Shown piece after piece: positions 1 to 8,106 of a DNA stretch of 58,592 nucleotides. The stretch lies in NCBI GenBank assembly GCA_001825665.1, contig MHXZ01000069.1:1-58592 (forward strand), written 5' to 3'. Origin of the DNA: Planctomycetes bacterium GWF2_41_51 (GTDB taxonomy: Bacteria > Planctomycetota > Phycisphaerae > Sedimentisphaerales > UBA12454). The notes under the pieces are model-generated. The model searched no databases, was not told the DNA's origin, and saw only the letters and a list, made by a program, of their open reading frames with translations. The translations under genes were made by a program, and so were the position numbers. Every line of letters begins with the position of its first letter. Within the stretch, counting starts at the first letter, position 1.

Positions 1-286
1 AAAATGAACGTGATTTTTTAAAATTTTGTTCAAAAAAGTACAAATAAAAAGTTAATAAAAAAAATTATTGTCAAAAAGGCAATTTTTAGAGGTTGCCTTT
101 AGATTTAATATTCAAGGGAGCCTCTAATAATTCGAAAACCTGAGATTGCTTCGTCGTTTTTGGGCTTAAACGCCACAAAAACTCCTCGCAATGACAATTT
201 TTTAGAGGCTACCTTAAGAATTATAACAGTGTGAGGCGGGAATGTCAAAATTAGTATTCTGGGTAAATGGGAAAAGCGAGGTTTTT
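1..286. other. AT-rich non-coding region holding a palindromic repeat
   Basis: I see no plausible gene here. The stretch is strongly AT-rich at its left end and holds a palindromic repeat copy (119-210, listed separately). A shorter related segment at about 81-103 resembles the right flank of that copy at about 195-218, both reading AATTTTTAGAGG-like followed by CCTT. The region lies downstream of the minus-strand DUF3999 gene, so it would be its 3' flank. Confidence 0.5.
119..210. repeat. Palindromic dispersed repeat, copy A
   Basis: The core reads GAGATTGCTTCGTCG on the left and CTCCTCGCAATGAC on the right. It is bracketed by a 9-bp inverted repeat, AGCCTCTAA (119-127) and TTAGAGGCT (202-210). 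Two further copies of the core lie at 1606-1670 and 4125-4223. The core resembles the widespread GTCATTGCGAGGAG...GACGAAGCAATCTC type of repeat, known for example among the Rickettsia palindromic elements. It has no coding capacity for a transposase, so it would be a MITE- or REP-like passive element. Confidence 0.75.
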
Positions 287-1680
287 TTACTCCTGCCGGG
301 GCGGACCGATGGATTTGAAGGATTTTAACATGTACAAGCCAACTATTGAAACGACTGCTATAAGTGCGATTAATAGCATCGTTCTGTGCTTTTCGGTCCA
401 GGGGACTGGTTTTTGAGCCTCTTTGGCGAAAAGTGGATTATCGGTAATCATTTCGGCTATTGCCGGGGTGGTCGATACTTCGAGAGGATTACTCAACTTT
501 TGAACGATGTCATATTGCGGTTTGGAGGCGGACTGCGAACCAACGTAGAGCGATAAAGGTGAGGTACTGCCAGCTTTGCTGAAAATGAGTCTGTGCGGTA
601 TCATTTCGGCATAGGCGGAGAGAAGCTTTAAGGGACGGTCATCGTAATTTCGGATGGTGAGCCTTAGGTATCTGTATGCGGAAGAAATCGGAAGAGTCGT
701 ATTGTGATGCTCTTTGCCATCTGAAGAAACATATCGGTAAACAACAGAGCCGGTGATGTAGTTCCATGTTTCATTTACATCTTCAAATCTTTCGCGGTTG
801 TCTTCACTGTGAATTTTGACTCTTCGCTTAACGGCGTTACGGCCTTCGATGGAAACCTGCCGATAGAAAGATTGGTCGGCAAATGTTAACTGAATTTCAC
901 TGACTGGAAGATTTTTGAATCCCAAATCATATTCATAAATACTTATATTTTCTTTTTGGTCTTCAATATGGTTTGTACCTGTGATTGCAATGATTGTTCT
1001 TGGAGCGGGTTTATTTTCGCTGATGAAAGTCTGAACATCATTTATAACCGGCGCATTTTTTTCATCTGGCATTGGGTAAACGGTGATTCTTAAATAACGG
1101 TAATCGTTTGCGGGCATATCAATTTCATTGAAGCGAGAAAACTTTCTATCATCGACTGCGAAAACAAAAGCCTCATTTACAACTGTAAAGAAATTTATAT
1201 TGTCATTCGAGCCTTCGATTTTGACGGCACGCCGGAAACTGATTCCATCGGTAATTACATCGAGCGAATTCTTAATCAACTGCGAACCGAAATCCAAAGT
1301 TATAAGTGAAGCGTTTTGGGAATTTGTCGAACGGTTTATTACCGCCAGTGAAAACCTGCTTCTGCTGGTAATATCGTGCGGGCGGGCAATTATGTACGGA
1401 ACCTGCAAACCATTTGCATCTATAATTCTGATATCCGACAAATCTGTTTTGGCGATATCATATATCTGCGGAGTGATGTCGAGATTGTGATACTCGGAAG
1501 GTTCGAGAACAAATGAAATTGGCGAAACGTATTTCCAATCTTTAAGGTCTATGGCGCAAGCATCCGATAGATTATTAAGCTAAACACGACGAATAATAAT
1601 ATGTAACCCTGAGATTGCTTCGTCCTCCCGATTCGCTTGACGCTCAACGGGACTCCTCGCAATGACATTTTTGTTTTCAT
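287..1680 (-). CDS. DUF3999-family protein, start invaded by a repeat and frameshifted
   Basis: This is a beta-rich protein with one C-terminal membrane helix (reading MLLIALIAVVSIVGLYML), as in DUF3999 proteins, which commonly sit next to DUF2339 proteins as here. Its function is unknown. An ATG at 1680 overlaps the upstream stop as ATGA and opens a frame, MKTKMSLRGV..., that runs through a palindromic repeat (1606-1670) into a hydrophobic segment, ILLFVVFSLIIYRMLA, and stops at 1549. The main body is in another frame, open from about 1578 and preceded by a TAG. Adding one base near 1557 would join them as MLA-AIDLKDW, a typical signal-peptidase junction. I infer a signal peptide carrying an inserted repeat and then a one-base deletion or sequencing error. 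Without the shift, the only start in the body frame would be a TTG at 1441, lacking the N-terminus. Confidence 0.65.
1606..1670. repeat. Palindromic dispersed repeat, copy B, inside the DUF3999 5' end
   Basis: The left half CCCTGAGATTGCTTCGTC and the right half GACTCCTCGCAATGACA match copies A and C. The flanking CTCTAA inverted repeat of copies A and C is not obvious here. On the minus strand this copy is read in frame from the ATG at 1680, so it adds about 20 mostly basic and polar residues before a hydrophobic signal-like segment. Confidence 0.8.
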
Positions 1681-4028
1681 AAACGCCTCTCTGACAAATT
1701 ATCGTTCAAGACTATTTCGAAGAAGCCTTTTTTCTTTAAGAATTGATAGAGATATGAAACGCCGACGAGAGTAATGCCGGTAGCAAGGAAAGCGGCGATC
1801 CTGTAAACGCTTTTAACCGTGCCCATATCGATGATAAAGACTTTGACGAGCAAAACGCCGAATAAAGCGAGGGCAATATATCGCAGAAATGCTTTGTTAC
1901 GCCAAAAGCCGATAATCATTAAAACAGCGGCATAAAAAGCCCACATAATCGACATATACATATTTGCGAGGAAACGCCAGTTGGGGATTTGGATTTGTGA
2001 ATATTTATTTTTGGCGTGCCAGTATAAATAGATTTCTTCGCTGAGGAGCACGAACAGAACAAATATCGCACCCATCGAAAGTATATAAGCAAAAGGCTTT
2101 ATAGTTTCATCTTTGGCGGCAGATTTATTAAGCAGGAAAGCGGAAAGGAAAAGACCAATGACGAAAATTACAGCTATCGCGAAATTAATATTGGCGAAGA
2201 TTATAAATTTGCTGTAATAAACTTCCGTAAAACCGATTAACAAAATGAAAGAACCGATTACGGCAATAAATACGGCACAATACCTGCAAATCAGGCCAGT
2301 GGGACAAATGGGTCTTGCAACAAAGAGCAGAGTAAAAATTGAGCAAAGCAAAATAAGGGAATTAATAAAAATTGTCTGGGAGAACTTCTGGTTGGTCAGA
2401 TTATATTCGCAGTGCCAATACAATTCCATTGCAATCGCGACAAGCAGAATCAGATTAGCGATGGTATATAGACTTTGTGAAATGATACTTTTGACTTCGG
2501 GGGCAATCCATTTGTTTGCACGATAAAGGATATGGCACAAAGCGGCTGATGCGGCAAGGAAAAGCCAGGTGCCAAAAGCGGGATTGAAAACTAAATCGAA
2601 AGCGGCCCGGTGCAGCGGGAGTTTGTCGAGAAGGAAAGCCCAGCTTAGGAAGAAAGCAACTGCGGCGGAAATTTGCGTCCAGAAACTTCGGTATCTAAGG
2701 CCGATTATAGCCAAAACAACAGCTTCGGCAGCCCATGCCAATACGACCGCATACATTTTAAAGTATAGCGGAATTGCGATTGTCAGGAAAAAGAGGCCGG
2801 CGGCGAGAAGAACAAGGCGAAGATTAATATCATCGGGGCAGCGTCTGTTGACGATATTGAGCAAAATAAGATGAGCGATACACAGGCCGACGGCACAAAA
2901 AGCAAGTTCTGTACGATAATTGGAATAAAGGATTGTCCAGCAGAAATAAAAAGTAATTGTTGAATTTGATAAGACAAGCAGGACATCTTCTTTCTGAGCT
3001 TTTATTTTTTTTACCAAGCCATTGAACAAAGGCAGAATTAAATATATCGAAAAGAATACCGCGAGAGAGCCGAGTGCTATTGCCAATTGGCGCGGGGGCT
3101 GATTTTCGGAATAAATTTGCGAACGGAAAAATTTCTCAAACCAGCCGGCGTAGAGAATGAATGTGCCGAGGAATGCGATGACATTTACGGCACGCCATTT
3201 CCTGTAATAAGCACACAACATTGCGCCTAAGCTGAGGATTAGAACATAAGTGAAAAGAGGAACGGGAAGATTTTCGCCTGTGGAAACAAGGACAGGAGTT
3301 AAGTATCCGCCGAGGAGGGAAAGTATCGCCATCCAGATTTCATCGAGAGCGACGGCATAGAGCATAGCAGCAAGAGTTATGATTATCGCGATAACAAAAG
3401 CGGGCGGCGAGTCAATTAGTTTGTAGAAACCATAAGCGGAAAAATCAGCGGCATATAACATTGCGAAACCGAGAGCGGTAACAGCTTTTGCAACGATGCC
3501 GAAGCCTCGTTTTCTTGTTATTTCGCCTGCGGCAAGAGCAACCAGTCCCCAAAACGCGACAATGATTACCCTGCCTAAAGGCCCTACCATGTTATTATCG
3601 TAAGCATATTTCAGAAAGAAAACGGTTCCGAAGATTAAAGTGATAACGCCTAATATTAAAACCCATTTGGTGCCGATTTTCTGCTCGAGAGAAGCGGACT
3701 GAGTTTTTGCAGAGTACTTTTGAGTTTCGGCGTATATTTTGAAATCCTGTTCAATAGCGGATTCTTTAATAGGTTCGAATATCGGAGTTGGAATTGGCGG
3801 CGGTGTTTCGTGCACGACCTGGGGCTGGGGTGAGGGTTCTGTAATCGAGATTGGCTGCTGTATAATTCGGGGCTGCTGCTCAGGATGAAGAAATTCAATC
3901 ATCACATTGGATAATCTATTGACTTTTTTCAAAGCGATTATGGAAATGATGAAGCCAATTAAGCCAGATAATAAAACACAGATTATTAAAGTAATAATCA
4001 AAACAGCTACAGCAATTTCCTCATGCAT
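1677..4028 (-). CDS. DUF2339 polytopic membrane protein
   Basis: This 783-residue protein has one N-terminal membrane helix (residues 7-35), a proline-rich linker (about 60-100), and then more than twenty hydrophobic segments to the end. The segment beginning near residue 117, EQKIGTKWVLILGVITLIFG, followed by FFLKYAYDNNMVGPLGR, is the typical DUF2339 entry. The family is conserved but its biochemical role is not established. ATG at 4028 has AAAGGT upstream. The stop overlaps the DUF3999 start as ATGA, so the two genes are probably translationally coupled and act together at the inner membrane. Confidence 0.85.
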   Translation of the reverse strand: MHEEIAVAVLIITLIICVLLSGLIGFIISIIALKKVNRLSNVMIEFLHPEQQPRIIQQPISITEPSPQPQVVHETPPPIPTPIFEPIKESAIEQDFKIYAETQKYSAKTQSASLEQKIGTKWVLILGVITLIFGTVFFLKYAYDNNMVGPLGRVIIVAFWGLVALAAGEITRKRGFGIVAKAVTALGFAMLYAADFSAYGFYKLIDSPPAFVIAIIITLAAMLYAVALDEIWMAILSLLGGYLTPVLVSTGENLPVPLFTYVLILSLGAMLCAYYRKWRAVNVIAFLGTFILYAGWFEKFFRSQIYSENQPPRQLAIALGSLAVFFSIYLILPLFNGLVKKIKAQKEDVLLVLSNSTITFYFCWTILYSNYRTELAFCAVGLCIAHLILLNIVNRRCPDDINLRLVLLAAGLFFLTIAIPLYFKMYAVVLAWAAEAVVLAIIGLRYRSFWTQISAAVAFFLSWAFLLDKLPLHRAAFDLVFNPAFGTWLFLAASAALCHILYRANKWIAPEVKSIISQSLYTIANLILLVAIAMELYWHCEYNLTNQKFSQTIFINSLILLCSIFTLLFVARPICPTGLICRYCAVFIAVIGSFILLIGFTEVYYSKFIIFANINFAIAVIFVIGLFLSAFLLNKSAAKDETIKPFAYILSMGAIFVLFVLLSEEIYLYWHAKNKYSQIQIPNWRFLANMYMSIMWAFYAAVLMIIGFWRNKAFLRYIALALFGVLLVKVFIIDMGTVKSVYRIAAFLATGITLVGVSYLYQFLKKKGFFEIVLNDNLSERRL

Positions 4029-4124
4029 TTTTTACCTTTCGAAAGAAAAGCGAACGGAAATGTAAACGGATTGTACTCCCCCATCGTAAAAGCATTTTGT
4101 CATCCTGACTTTGCATAAATTCAT

Positions 4125-4223
4125 CCTATAATTAAGCGGTCTCTAAAGTATAAACCAGAGATTGCTTCGGTCGCCTGTAACGACTTCCTCGCAATAACAT
4201 TTTAGAGCCTGCATAATTATAGG
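4125..4223. repeat. Palindromic dispersed repeat, copy C, with terminal inverted repeat
   Basis: The core is AGAGATTGCTTCGG...CTTCCTCGCAATAACA. A perfect 10-bp inverted repeat, CCTATAATTA (4125-4134) and TAATTATAGG (4214-4223), brackets it, and an inner CTCTAAA/TTTAGAG pair repeats the arrangement of copy A. It lies between the aldo/keto reductase end and the DUF2339 start. No coding capacity is seen. Confidence 0.75.
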
Positions 4224-4252
4224 AATAAAGAAAAGAAGCCGCAATAGAAAAT

Positions 4253-5188
4253 TTAGACGGAAACCAATTCACGAATTTTTCGCGGTTCTTCACCAAGCCA
4301 TTGCGGATTTTGCGCAGTAGAATCGAAAATCGAAGATGTTTTATATGGTTCGAATTTGCCTGTAGAACCCGCATCTGCGGTTTTGGCAAGCAAATCGCTA
4401 AGTTCCTGTTCGCTTAAAGGATAATACGTGGTTACCGCTTCCAAAGCCTGGTTGAGTATTTCCAAACTGTCGATTCCGGTAATCACAACTGAAGTCGGCA
4501 GATTGAGAGCATAATGTATACATTCAATCGCAGTTACAGTTTTTGATTTCAGCAGAACACCATCAGCCAAACATTTCATTCCAAGTACGCCGATGTTCCT
4601 CATCACAAGCCGGGGCAGAACTAAATTAGCGAAACTCCGAAAATGCGCATCCATTAGATTCAGAGGCAACTGGACTGTATCGAATTTAAAGCCAAATCTT
4701 TCCGCAACTTCCAACATATACAAATGCACATGCGGGTCTTTGTGGCCTGTGAAACCTATGTAACGGATTTTTCCGGCATCGCGTGCCCTTATCAAAGCCT
4801 CATTTGCGCCATCAGTGTCGAAAATGCGGTCAGGATCTTCATAACGAATTATTTCATGGTGCTGCACCAGGTCGATATGGTCCACATTGAGGCGTTTAAG
4901 AGAGTCCTCTAATTGCTTCGAGGCCTGGTCTTTTGAGCGGCCATCGACTTTAGTCATAACAAACGCCTTTTGGCGATAACCATCTCTCAAAGCTTTTCCC
5001 AGCCGCAACTCGCTTTGCCCATTGCTGTAATCCCAACTGTTGTCCATAAATGTGATGCCATTATCGATGGCTGTACGTATAATGCGAATCGCGAGGCGTT
5101 CATCGACGTTCTTTCGGCTTAAATGAGCACCACCGATGCCGATGGCGGATACTTTTTGGCCTGTGCTTCCGAGTGTTCTATAAATCAT
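4253..5188 (-). CDS. Aldo/keto reductase
   Basis: This is a 311-residue (alpha/beta)8-barrel oxidoreductase expected to reduce carbonyl compounds with NADPH in the cytoplasm. The start MIYRTLGSTGQKVSAIGIGG is the standard AKR N-terminus. The catalytic tetrad is visible as D49 and Y54 in FMDNSWDYSNG, K80 in MTKVDGRS and His110/111 in QHHE. ATG at 5188 is preceded by AAAGGAG. It is the last gene of a short minus-strand operon after an azoreductase and a GH15 enzyme, with 20 nt between it and the GH15 gene. The substrate cannot be told from the sequence. Confidence 0.92.
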   Translation of the reverse strand: MIYRTLGSTGQKVSAIGIGGAHLSRKNVDERLAIRIIRTAIDNGITFMDNSWDYSNGQSELRLGKALRDGYRQKAFVMTKVDGRSKDQASKQLEDSLKRLNVDHIDLVQHHEIIRYEDPDRIFDTDGANEALIRARDAGKIRYIGFTGHKDPHVHLYMLEVAERFGFKFDTVQLPLNLMDAHFRSFANLVLPRLVMRNIGVLGMKCLADGVLLKSKTVTAIECIHYALNLPTSVVITGIDSLEILNQALEAVTTYYPLSEQELSDLLAKTADAGSTGKFEPYKTSSIFDSTAQNPQWLGEEPRKIRELVSV

Positions 5189-5208
5189 TTTTTTCTCCTT
5201 TTATTAAA

Positions 5209-7212
5209 TCAGATTTTTTTCATTTTTTTAGAATATTTAGCCATCCCGCATGACGGGCATTTTTCCAAATCTATAAGTTTATTCAAATATTGCTGGACTG
5301 CGGCAATAAATGCAGCGTGGCTCCACGTCAATGGTGAGACTGAGATAGGCTCATTAGTTTCAGGGTTGACCTGTTCGGCCAAGACGCCGCTGGGTAAAGC
5401 GCGGCTCTGCACCCATTGCATAATTTCCATCGCTTTGTTCAAGTCATCTTTGCTGCGGCTGCCGGCAATGTAATATTGAGCCAGCCAAAGGGTACATAAG
5501 AACCATGGATTGCCTGGTGTGTTTTGAGATATTCTGTAATACGGGTCATTTTCATAGCGTGCCAATCCGCCGATTTTAGTTTTGCACCAAAGATTGTCAT
5601 AAACCTGCTGCATCGTATTTGCCACTTTTTCATCATCAGGCTCATAAGCACCAAAAGCGAAAATGCCATAGAGACTGGCGTCTATTGTTTTGTCAATCTC
5701 GATTGAACCATCTTTTTTGAAATTAATCATTCGGCAGAACCGTTTTTCCTGTTCGAGATACAAATATTTGTCCATCGCACGGCGCATTTTTTGCGCACCG
5801 TTTCGATACTCTTCTGCAAGTTCGACATCGCCGAAAACGTTTGTAAAATTTGCGGCAGCCATAAGGCCGCCATATACAGCAGCAGTTGTAAAGGTCAAAA
5901 TCCCCTGCCGTTCTTCCCAAAGATCATAACTCGGAAGCGGAAGTCCTGTGCCGCTGTCACGATAGTTCATCATAAAATCCGCGGCATTCTTAATCAAAGG
6001 TTTGTAAAGCGGTTTGATGAGTTCAGTTTCTCTGAAAATATAAAAATTATTCCACAAGGCCCAAATGACCAGAGCTGTTTCGTCTTCCTGAATCGGGAGT
6101 TGAGGTTTGTTATCTTTTTGCCAGGGATGCCAGGAACTGGCGATTGAACCGGATGGATTGTACTTATGAAAAAAATAACCATCTTCGACAATAATATCGG
6201 CGCAAAGATTATAAAAGTTTCTTGTGATTTCAAAATAACCTGCCAAATCAAGAGCATAGGCGGCAAGAGCGGCATCACGCGGCCACATATAACTGTAAGT
6301 GTCACGATTAAAATATTCTGCATCTGAATCATTGGCTGCGATGATACTGCCATTATTATTTATCTGCGAACGGCAAATCAAAAGACTTCTTTTGTATAGA
6401 CGACCAATCTCAGGGGGCAGAAGGTCGTAATTCAATTCTTCCTTATCGACCCAGAGTTTCCAATAATTGACGGTCCGTTTGATAATCTCTTCGGGAGTTT
6501 TTTTCAAAATGACGGAATTCAAAGTTTCGACATTCTTCCAATCTTTTCCAGCACATATCCAGTAATAGCACGTATCGCTTTCATTTTCATTCAAGTCTAA
6601 GTGAATGGCTGCGACAGAATCGACAGACCCTTGAGCGACGGGGTTGCCGCTTAATACACCGTCCTCGGCATCTTTCCATGTGCCTAATTGATGTGGACGG
6701 CCTTTATTGCCGGCAGCGAAATAATCAATACCGGATTTTTTATTCGCAAAGATGTTGATTAAAAAATACCGATCAAGTTTATAATGCAGCAGGCCATTAA
6801 CATCGGGTCGAAAAATTGCGGTATCGCCAATATCATTATGGAAAATATGGAAATTATGTGCAAGAAAGAGCCGCACTTCCATTCGGCGGCTGGAGAAATT
6901 TTCAACAACCAATTTTTTTACATAAATGTTCTCATGAAAGTCGACAAGGTCGTTTGCATATATTCTCAGTTTCCAGTTGTCGTGGACAAGTTCAACATTG
7001 GTCACCAAAGTATCATCAAGGTAATCCATTTTAATTCGCCAGCCGTCGGGTACCCAACTGAAATCACCATTAACCCATACACCGAAACGAAAAGGCCGGC
7101 CGCTGGTGTGATTTTCCTGTCCAACATAGGGGTAGTAAAATTCTCTCAGAAGATAATCTTTATCAAAAGAAATAAAAATATTGCCATTACCAACAGGTAA
7201 ATCCCGGGGCAT
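5209..7212 (-). CDS. GH15 glucoamylase-like glycoside hydrolase
   Basis: This 667-residue protein has an N-terminal beta-sandwich (about 1-260) and a C-terminal (alpha/alpha)6 barrel, the bacterial GH15 layout of glucoamylases, glucodextranases and GH15 trehalases. The barrel shows YMWPRDAALAAYAL near 309, the acid region LPIQEDETALVIWAL (E376-E378), and a late glutamate in GVLAEQVNPE (E613) that fits the catalytic base. There is no signal peptide, so it is probably cytoplasmic and may act on stored alpha-glucan or trehalose. The last ~20 residues carry CPSC, half a zinc-ribbon knuckle, with no partner cysteines. It starts 3 nt after the azoreductase stop. Confidence 0.88.
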   Translation of the reverse strand: MPRDLPVGNGNIFISFDKDYLLREFYYPYVGQENHTSGRPFRFGVWVNGDFSWVPDGWRIKMDYLDDTLVTNVELVHDNWKLRIYANDLVDFHENIYVKKLVVENFSSRRMEVRLFLAHNFHIFHNDIGDTAIFRPDVNGLLHYKLDRYFLINIFANKKSGIDYFAAGNKGRPHQLGTWKDAEDGVLSGNPVAQGSVDSVAAIHLDLNENESDTCYYWICAGKDWKNVETLNSVILKKTPEEIIKRTVNYWKLWVDKEELNYDLLPPEIGRLYKRSLLICRSQINNNGSIIAANDSDAEYFNRDTYSYMWPRDAALAAYALDLAGYFEITRNFYNLCADIIVEDGYFFHKYNPSGSIASSWHPWQKDNKPQLPIQEDETALVIWALWNNFYIFRETELIKPLYKPLIKNAADFMMNYRDSGTGLPLPSYDLWEERQGILTFTTAAVYGGLMAAANFTNVFGDVELAEEYRNGAQKMRRAMDKYLYLEQEKRFCRMINFKKDGSIEIDKTIDASLYGIFAFGAYEPDDEKVANTMQQVYDNLWCKTKIGGLARYENDPYYRISQNTPGNPWFLCTLWLAQYYIAGSRSKDDLNKAMEIMQWVQSRALPSGVLAEQVNPETNEPISVSPLTWSHAAFIAAVQQYLNKLIDLEKCPSCGMAKYSKKMKKI

Positions 7213-7215
7213 AAA

Positions 7216-7851
7216 TTATTCCTTAATAAATTTTTCAGCAGTTGCAATCGCATCATTTTTAGCTTGCGCGAGCCTGGCTTTCTGTGTTTCAATGTCGATA
7301 TCCATAGGCTGGGCAATTATAAAATCCATATCTGTTAAACCAACAAAACCAAAGATGGAGCGCAGATAGGGCTTTTGAAAATCTTTAGAAATTTCCGGGC
7401 TGTCACTGCTGTAATCTCCGCCGCGACTGATTATGACCATCATCTTCTTGCCTTTTACCAACCCTTCCACTCCTGTGGGTGTATATCTGAATAGAAACTT
7501 AGGCTGTACAATAATATCGATGTAATGTTTTAAAAAATATGGAATACTGAAGTTCCACATAGGCGTACTGAGTAAATAAGCATCCGCAGAATTAAAACGT
7601 TCGATATGCGCAATTATTTCCTGCCAGGCTTCTTTTAAATCACCATACAACTCTTTGCCATCTAAAAGAACATATTTACCATCGACGCGCTTCATTGTAA
7701 GAGAAGGTAAATTTTCCCTGGTTAAATCAAGCAATTCAACAACCCAGCCTTGATGTGTACGATTGAATACATCCAGAAAAGCTTGAGATATCTGCAAAGT
7801 CCTCGATTCATCACTGCGCGGAGTGGCTACTATATGCAATAATTTTTTCAA
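7216..7851 (-). CDS. azoR: FMN-dependent NADH-azoreductase (flavodoxin fold)
   Basis: This 211-residue flavoprotein has the AzoR pattern: the N-terminal phosphate loop ATPRSDESRTLQIS (residues 9-22), STPMWNFSIPYFLKHYID in the middle and ISRGGDY near 140. AzoR enzymes transfer two electrons from NAD(P)H to quinones or azo compounds, mainly as a quinone detoxifier. The start is TTG at 7851, supported by AGGA 7 nt upstream. It is the first gene of a three-gene minus-strand operon, divergent from the efflux operon across a 255-bp gap. Confidence 0.88.
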   Translation of the reverse strand: MKKLLHIVATPRSDESRTLQISQAFLDVFNRTHQGWVVELLDLTRENLPSLTMKRVDGKYVLLDGKELYGDLKEAWQEIIAHIERFNSADAYLLSTPMWNFSIPYFLKHYIDIIVQPKFLFRYTPTGVEGLVKGKKMMVIISRGGDYSSDSPEISKDFQKPYLRSIFGFVGLTDMDFIIAQPMDIDIETQKARLAQAKNDAIATAEKFIKE

Positions 7852-8106
7852 ATCTAAATCCTAATTTACACATGCAATGCTACAAAATAAAAACGCGGCT
7901 TCCATTGGTAAAATTCTTATAAAACAAGAGTAAAAGTCTTAGAAAGCGGGGTTTAAGCAGGGATTTTAAACTTGAGAATGGGTTTCAAGTTGATTTAAAA
8001 TAAACCGATATAATAATATCTAAATTTTCTATGTTACCTAAACTATCTATAGTACACTAACATTCAGGTAAGTAACTATAGACATACTATCAAGGTACAA
8101 AAAAAG
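7852..8106. promoter_or_regulatory. Divergent intergenic region between azoR and the efflux operon
   Basis: This gap should carry promoters for both directions. A TATAAT (8009-8014) reads toward the efflux genes but has no good -35 at 16-18 bp. An inverted repeat CTATAGT (8047-8053) and ACTATAG (8075-8081) lies between it and the start codon and could be an operator. AAGG lies upstream of the ATG at 8107. No gene is seen. Confidence 0.4.

Noticed and set aside
287-1441. DUF3999 as an intact gene starting at TTG 1441
   Set aside because: The frame is open further upstream with family-like residues (LKDWKY...EPSEYHNLD), and no ribosome site supports 1441. The N-terminus is better explained by the frameshift to the ATGA at 1680.
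1128-1490. Open frame of 120 codons on the plus strand
   Set aside because: It lies fully opposite the DUF3999 gene and has no ribosome site; it is a shadow frame.
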